DNA of 7,643 nt from positions 1 through 7,643 of the forward strand of contig NHCU01000006.1 of NCBI GenBank assembly GCA_002167365.1, given 5' to 3'. The translations under genes and the position numbers were made by a program. This document shows positions 5,362 to 7,643 of this stretch, in pieces; the stretch's first letter is position 1; each line of letters begins with the position of its first letter. The stretch comes from Betaproteobacteria bacterium TMED41. Lineage in GTDB: Bacteria > Pseudomonadota > Gammaproteobacteria > Burkholderiales > Burkholderiaceae_A. Below the pieces are notes generated by a model, which was not told where the DNA came from, ran no database searches, and worked only from the letters and a program-made list of their open reading frames with translations.

Positions 5362-6740
5362 TATATTGTCGCCTTCTCGACTGATACCGATACTTCTTGT
5401 GTAGTTCTGTTTATCTTAATTGTTCCATTGGCAACTAATTTCCTAACGTCCGTAATTGCCTTGTTTCTGTAGACTCTTTTCACTGTGTCTGATGCCGCGG
5501 CATATTTTATATCTGATTCTGAAATTGTCAATCCACTCCTTGAACCGATATCTTTATAATATATCCCGGCGGCTATTTCGTCTTTTATTGCAGTGTCGTT
5601 GTTGATAAGATTCGCTGTTTCTTCTGCTGTCAGGTAGTTGACTGTGTCTATTTTTGAATTAGATATCACAGTGTTGTTTTTACTATCGTTTGAGTTTTTA
5701 GCCACTGCAACTAGTGCCGCTCCTGCCACCGCCGCTCCCACTGTAAAATTTCCCACAGGATTAGTGATTGATCCTGCCTGTTTTCCTATATTCTTAATTC
5801 CTTCTTTTGCAATACCTCTCAACTCTTCTTTCACACCGGCCTTTTTCATTCTTTTTGCGTTGTTGTAGGTATTGGAAGCACCTAGGATTGCTCCTAATAT
5901 GTTTCCTTGTTGTACATTTCTTATCACAGAACCGACCCCATCTATTATACCACCAGGACCAAATATGCTTTGTGTGCCTCTACCTAACACCGTAAGTGGT
6001 GATGGCGATTTGTCGTAGTGTATTGTGGCGAACCCAGGTACATTATTCTTGTTTACTATACCTGATTTGTATATAACAGTTTCATACAATATTTGCATTG
6101 TATTCTGTAACACACCAGTGCCATCCGCCGCGTCGAGGTTGTCGTGTGAGAACGAACCAATAACAGGATTGACCAGAGTCATTGATGTGAATCTCTGCTT
6201 ATGTAGAACAAAAATTTCAATTCCTCTTAGGTACGGTTTTTTTCTTTTCTTGGGTGTGTCGAGACCAAACTTTGTTGTCTGCCTGATGTCACCGAAGTCG
6301 TACAGGTCGTCCTTAGTATTACTAATTTGTTGATCTGAATTCATTGCCACAGGGTCTGCTATGTGGTACTCGTAGTATTTCTTCCAGAAAGCATTCACGG
6401 TATCTGCGTGGTCGTCATGGAATGCGATGTTCACGGGCTCATATGCTATACGTGTTGCCGCATAAAACTTTTTGTTGTACTGAATTTTCTCTTCTACGCT
6501 CATGTTATACTTTGGTAGTTCACATGATTTAACCAACATGTTGAGCTCGTATCTCTCGTTGGGATTGAAACCACCATAAAACAGAGTTTCATCTGTGTTG
6601 AACACCACGTGGAAAAGGAATTTCTGTTTTGGCATCAACTTGAAATTGTCATCTAGATACAATCTCGAAGCATGTCTATAGTCTTTCATTCCTGGAAGAC
6701 CGTTTGAGAATCCTTTTAAAAAATTGTTAATGCTCGGCAT
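5361..6740 (-). CDS. Tail-tube-like virion structural protein with long C-terminal extension
   Basis: I take the ATG at 6740 (459 residues, MPSINNFLKG). A GTG at 6758 would add six residues but starts upstream of a TAAATA element that sits 5 bases before the ATG. The N-terminal half has the feel of a tail-tube/baseplate-tube fold: PKQKFLFHVVF (37-47), LNMLVKSCELPKYNMSVEEKIQYNKKFY (66-93), YEPVNIAFHDD (100-110), FWKKYYEYHIADP (118-130), then RGIEIFVLHKQRFTSMTLVNPVIGSFSHDNLD (172-203) and VLQNTMQILYETVIY (210-224). LVK..ELPK and NPVI..F.HD patterns recur in gp19/gp54-like proteins of marine T4-like phages as I remember them. The C-terminal half is different: a Gly/Ile-rich stretch, an Ala/Gly/Val-rich segment (333-347), an Asn/Ser linker and a mixed charged tail. 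It lies directly after gp19 and its terminator, supporting a tail or baseplate role. Whether it is gp54/gp48-equivalent I cannot say. Confidence 0.82.
   Translation of the reverse strand: MPSINNFLKGFSNGLPGMKDYRHASRLYLDDNFKLMPKQKFLFHVVFNTDETLFYGGFNPNERYELNMLVKSCELPKYNMSVEEKIQYNKKFYAATRIAYEPVNIAFHDDHADTVNAFWKKYYEYHIADPVAMNSDQQISNTKDDLYDFGDIRQTTKFGLDTPKKRKKPYLRGIEIFVLHKQRFTSMTLVNPVIGSFSHDNLDAADGTGVLQNTMQILYETVIYKSGIVNKNNVPGFATIHYDKSPSPLTVLGRGTQSIFGPGGIIDGVGSVIRNVQQGNILGAILGASNTYNNAKRMKKAGVKEELRGIAKEGIKNIGKQAGSITNPVGNFTVGAAVAGAALVAVAKNSNDSKNNTVISNSKIDTVNYLTAEETANLINNDTAIKDEIAAGIYYKDIGSRSGLTISESDIKYAAASDTVKRVYRNKAITDVRKLVANGTIKINRTTQEVSVSVEKATI
6133..6148. repeat. 16-base direct repeat, copy 2 (inside the tube-like gene)
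   Basis: Identical to 4865-4880 over 16 bases. It encodes HDNLD within FSHDNLDAAD (about residues 199-203) of the tail-tube-like protein. Neither copy is flanked by other visible repeats. Confidence 0.6.
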
Positions 6741-6745
6741 ATGGG

Positions 6746-6753
6746 TATTTATG
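6746..6753 (-). promoter_or_regulatory. Putative late promoter element before the tail-tube-like gene
   Basis: On the minus strand this reads CATAAATA, 7 of 8 matches to TATAAATA. It lies 5 bases before the ATG at 6740 and only 5 bases beyond the terminator hairpin, so a new transcript could begin here after termination of the gp18-gp19 transcript. No ribosome site is visible. This is the best-supported of the promoter calls because of the terminator beside it. Confidence 0.6.
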
Positions 6754-6758
6754 GCCAC

Positions 6759-6788
6759 AAAAAAAGCGCCTATAAAGACGCTTTTTTG
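6759..6788. terminator. Bidirectional factor-independent terminator after gp19
   Basis: A perfect 9-base inverted repeat pairs 6760-6768 (AAAAAAGCG) with 6779-6787 (CGCTTTTTT) around a 10-base loop. Read on the minus strand, the hairpin is followed by a run of seven U, as in intrinsic terminators; A/T tracts on both arms make it work in either direction. It lies 26 bases after the gp19 stop and would end the gp18-gp19 transcript, insulating the abundant tail tube and sheath messages from the genes beyond. Confidence 0.85.
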
Positions 6789-6813
6789 TTTATAATTGCT
6801 AACTTAATTCTTA

Positions 6814-7434
6814 TTAACCACCAGTACTTAATGTACCGATTGTTCTTGCAACTGCTGTACCAATTCCTGTTCCTGTTGGAGTTTGGATTGCGTTGTCGTA
6901 TCTGACCTGCAAAGTGATAGTTGCTGGTTCTGAAACGTTGTATGCTAGTGAGTTGTAGTTCACGTTTTCAATGTAAGCACCGTATAGTTCCCATGTTTCT
7001 AATACATTTGGTGCACTAGAACCGTTACCACCGTCTAACATCTCAATTCTGCCTGTGAATTTGTAATCAATACCTGATGCCGCTGATGATTGTTCAAAGA
7101 AATCAAACTGTTTCTGGATCTGTTCACCAACCAATTTACTTACTGAGTTGTTAACGTCATCTCTCAAGTTGATAGTGATCGCTTCCCAAGTGTGTTTACC
7201 TGCAACATAAACTTTTGAGTTGTACACATCAAGTGTTACTGTGTCAAAAGATAATTGTGGTCTTGTTATATCCATCACTTGTTTTGTTAGTTCTGATCTT
7301 GGTGTTGATACTCCAAAATTCTCCAGGATTGCTCTAAAACGATATTGCAGTTTTGGCATCAACAAGCCTTGTGATGCTGAACTTTGATCGTTTGCTAAAG
7401 GTACTGTAAATTTTGATAATGTTGATATTGCCAT
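6814..7434 (-). CDS. 19: Tail tube protein gp19
   Basis: This is the major protein of the inner tail tube, stacked as hexameric rings inside the contractile sheath. The 206 residues are longer than T4 gp19 (163) but typical, as far as I recall, of marine T4-like phages. Recognisable segments are GLLMPKLQYRFRAILENFGV (23-42), LTKQVMDITRPQLSFDTVTLDVYNSKVYVAGKHTWEAITINLRDD (about 49-93), VGEQIQKQFDFFEQ with SGIDYKFTGRIEMLDGGNG (about 102-137), and VLETWELYGAYIENVNYNSLAYNVSEPATITLQVRYDNA (about 143-181). The strand-rich pattern fits the tube fold. The C-terminus is Gly/Thr-rich. The ATG at 7434 has a GGAGAAA ribosome site, and a late-promoter-like element sits just upstream of that. This is a high-copy virion protein, consistent with its own promoter, good ribosome site and following terminator. 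Confidence 0.95.
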   Translation of the reverse strand: MAISTLSKFTVPLANDQSSASQGLLMPKLQYRFRAILENFGVSTPRSELTKQVMDITRPQLSFDTVTLDVYNSKVYVAGKHTWEAITINLRDDVNNSVSKLVGEQIQKQFDFFEQSSAASGIDYKFTGRIEMLDGGNGSSAPNVLETWELYGAYIENVNYNSLAYNVSEPATITLQVRYDNAIQTPTGTGIGTAVARTIGTLSTGG

Positions 7435-7444
7435 CTGTTTCTCC

Positions 7445-7452
7445 TATTTATT
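7445..7452 (-). promoter_or_regulatory. Putative late promoter element before gp19, with ribosome site downstream
   Basis: On the minus strand this reads AATAAATA, 7 of 8 matches to TATAAATA. Ten bases separate it from the gp19 ATG, and a GGAG ribosome site (7441-7444) abuts it directly. It lies in the 24-base gap between gp18 and gp19. With T4-like spacing the transcript would start just past the GGAG, so a message from this promoter might lack its own ribosome site while read-through from gp18 would keep it. Function is inferred. Confidence 0.5.
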
Positions 7453-7458
7453 CCAAAA

Positions 7459-7643
7459 TTAGTTCCCTAATTGTGCAATTTCTCCTGTGTTTTTTATTCT
7501 TAACGGTATGTAAATGAATTCAACTGATTTGATCGGTTCAATTGCTATATCCACATACAATTCATTTCTGTCAATCCTTGTAGGTGTGTTGTTTGTGTCA
7601 TCACAAACTACTAGGAAGTCATATAACGCTCTCTGTCCAACAA
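7459..7643 (-). CDS. 18: Tail sheath protein gp18, C-terminal fragment (cut by the window edge)
   Basis: Sixty residues are visible, in one open frame ending in TAA at 7459-7461: VGQRALYDFLVVCDDTNN, then TPTRIDRNELYVDIAIEPIKSVEFIYIPLRIKNTG, ending IAQLGN. The sequence of A-LYDFLVVCDxTNNTP, xRIDRNEL and D-IxIEPIKSVEFIxI matches the C-terminal strand-helix-strand domain of contractile tail sheath proteins, the part that interlocks neighbouring subunits through arm exchange. The neighbouring gp19 gene fits the usual 18-19 pair. Too short to list in full, but the identification is good; the rest of the gene lies beyond the right edge. Confidence 0.85.
   Translation of the reverse strand, partial: VGQRALYDFLVVCDDTNNTPTRIDRNELYVDIAIEPIKSVEFIYIPLRIKNTGEIAQLGN

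Noticed and set aside
5700..5744. Ala/Val/Gly-rich segment of the tube-like protein as a membrane helix
   Set aside because: It is short, isolated and rich in small residues, in a protein whose neighbours and first half indicate a virion component; no flanking signals for membrane insertion.
617..6532. Open frames on the plus strand, 60-148 codons long, across the whole window
   Set aside because: All lie opposite well-supported minus-strand genes, lack ribosome sites or late-promoter elements, and encode Phe/Leu/Cys/Ser-rich peptides typical of antisense shadows of Lys/Glu-rich genes.
6741..6758. GTG start adding six residues to the tail-tube-like protein
   Set aside because: The GTG lies upstream of the TAAATA element and at the edge of the terminator hairpin; the ATG at 6740 fits the spacing seen at other starts.
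1..7643. tRNA genes, CRISPR arrays, insertion sequences, integrase or attachment sites
   Set aside because: I saw no cloverleaf-like sequence, repeat-spacer pattern, transposase or integrase, and there is no gap between genes large enough to hold one.

Overview
The window looks like part of the late (virion morphogenesis) region of a T4-like contractile-tailed phage, most plausibly a marine myovirus of the cyanophage/pelagiphage type. This rests on a C-terminal piece of the tail sheath (gp18), a clear tail tube protein (gp19), a gp4-like head-completion nuclease, a gp16-like small terminase, an unmistakable large terminase (gp17), and several small proteins resembling families I recall from marine T4-like phages. 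The DNA is AT-rich. The host cannot be read from the sequence; a SAR11-type or cyanobacterial host is inference from protein resemblance only.

All ten genes lie on the minus strand, so transcription runs from the right end to the left end. In that order: gp18 tail sheath (C-terminus only, 7459-7643), gp19 tail tube (6814-7434), a strong bidirectional hairpin terminator (6759-6788), a 459-residue tail-tube-like structural protein (5361-6740), a 125-residue small conserved protein (4984-5361), a 2-oxoglutarate/Fe(II) oxygenase of the aspartyl/asparaginyl beta-hydroxylase type (4501-4980), gp4 (4071-4511), gp16 (3535-4062), two charged proteins that are probably head-associated (2914-3525 and 2047-2910), gp17 (415-2007), and a marine-phage conserved protein cut by the left edge (1-402). 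Genes are tightly packed. Junctions include overlaps of 1 and 11 bases, and no stretch over 80 bases lacks a gene.

Functionally the window joins tail genes (18, 19, tube-like protein) to head-filling genes (4, 16, 17). The order is not that of T4, where 16-17-18-19 are consecutive. Here 18-19 come first in the direction of transcription, and the two terminase subunits are separated by two charged genes.

The most interesting signal is regulatory. A TAAATA core, which matches the T4-family late-promoter element, lies 5-7 bases before the start codon of five genes that lack a visible Shine-Dalgarno sequence. A sixth copy lies 10 bases before gp19, with a GGAG ribosome site fitted in between. 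If TAAATA acts as the -10 element, the five transcripts would begin 0-2 bases before the ATG and be essentially leaderless. Genes without the motif start by overlap or coupling with the gene before them, and some carry a Shine-Dalgarno site.
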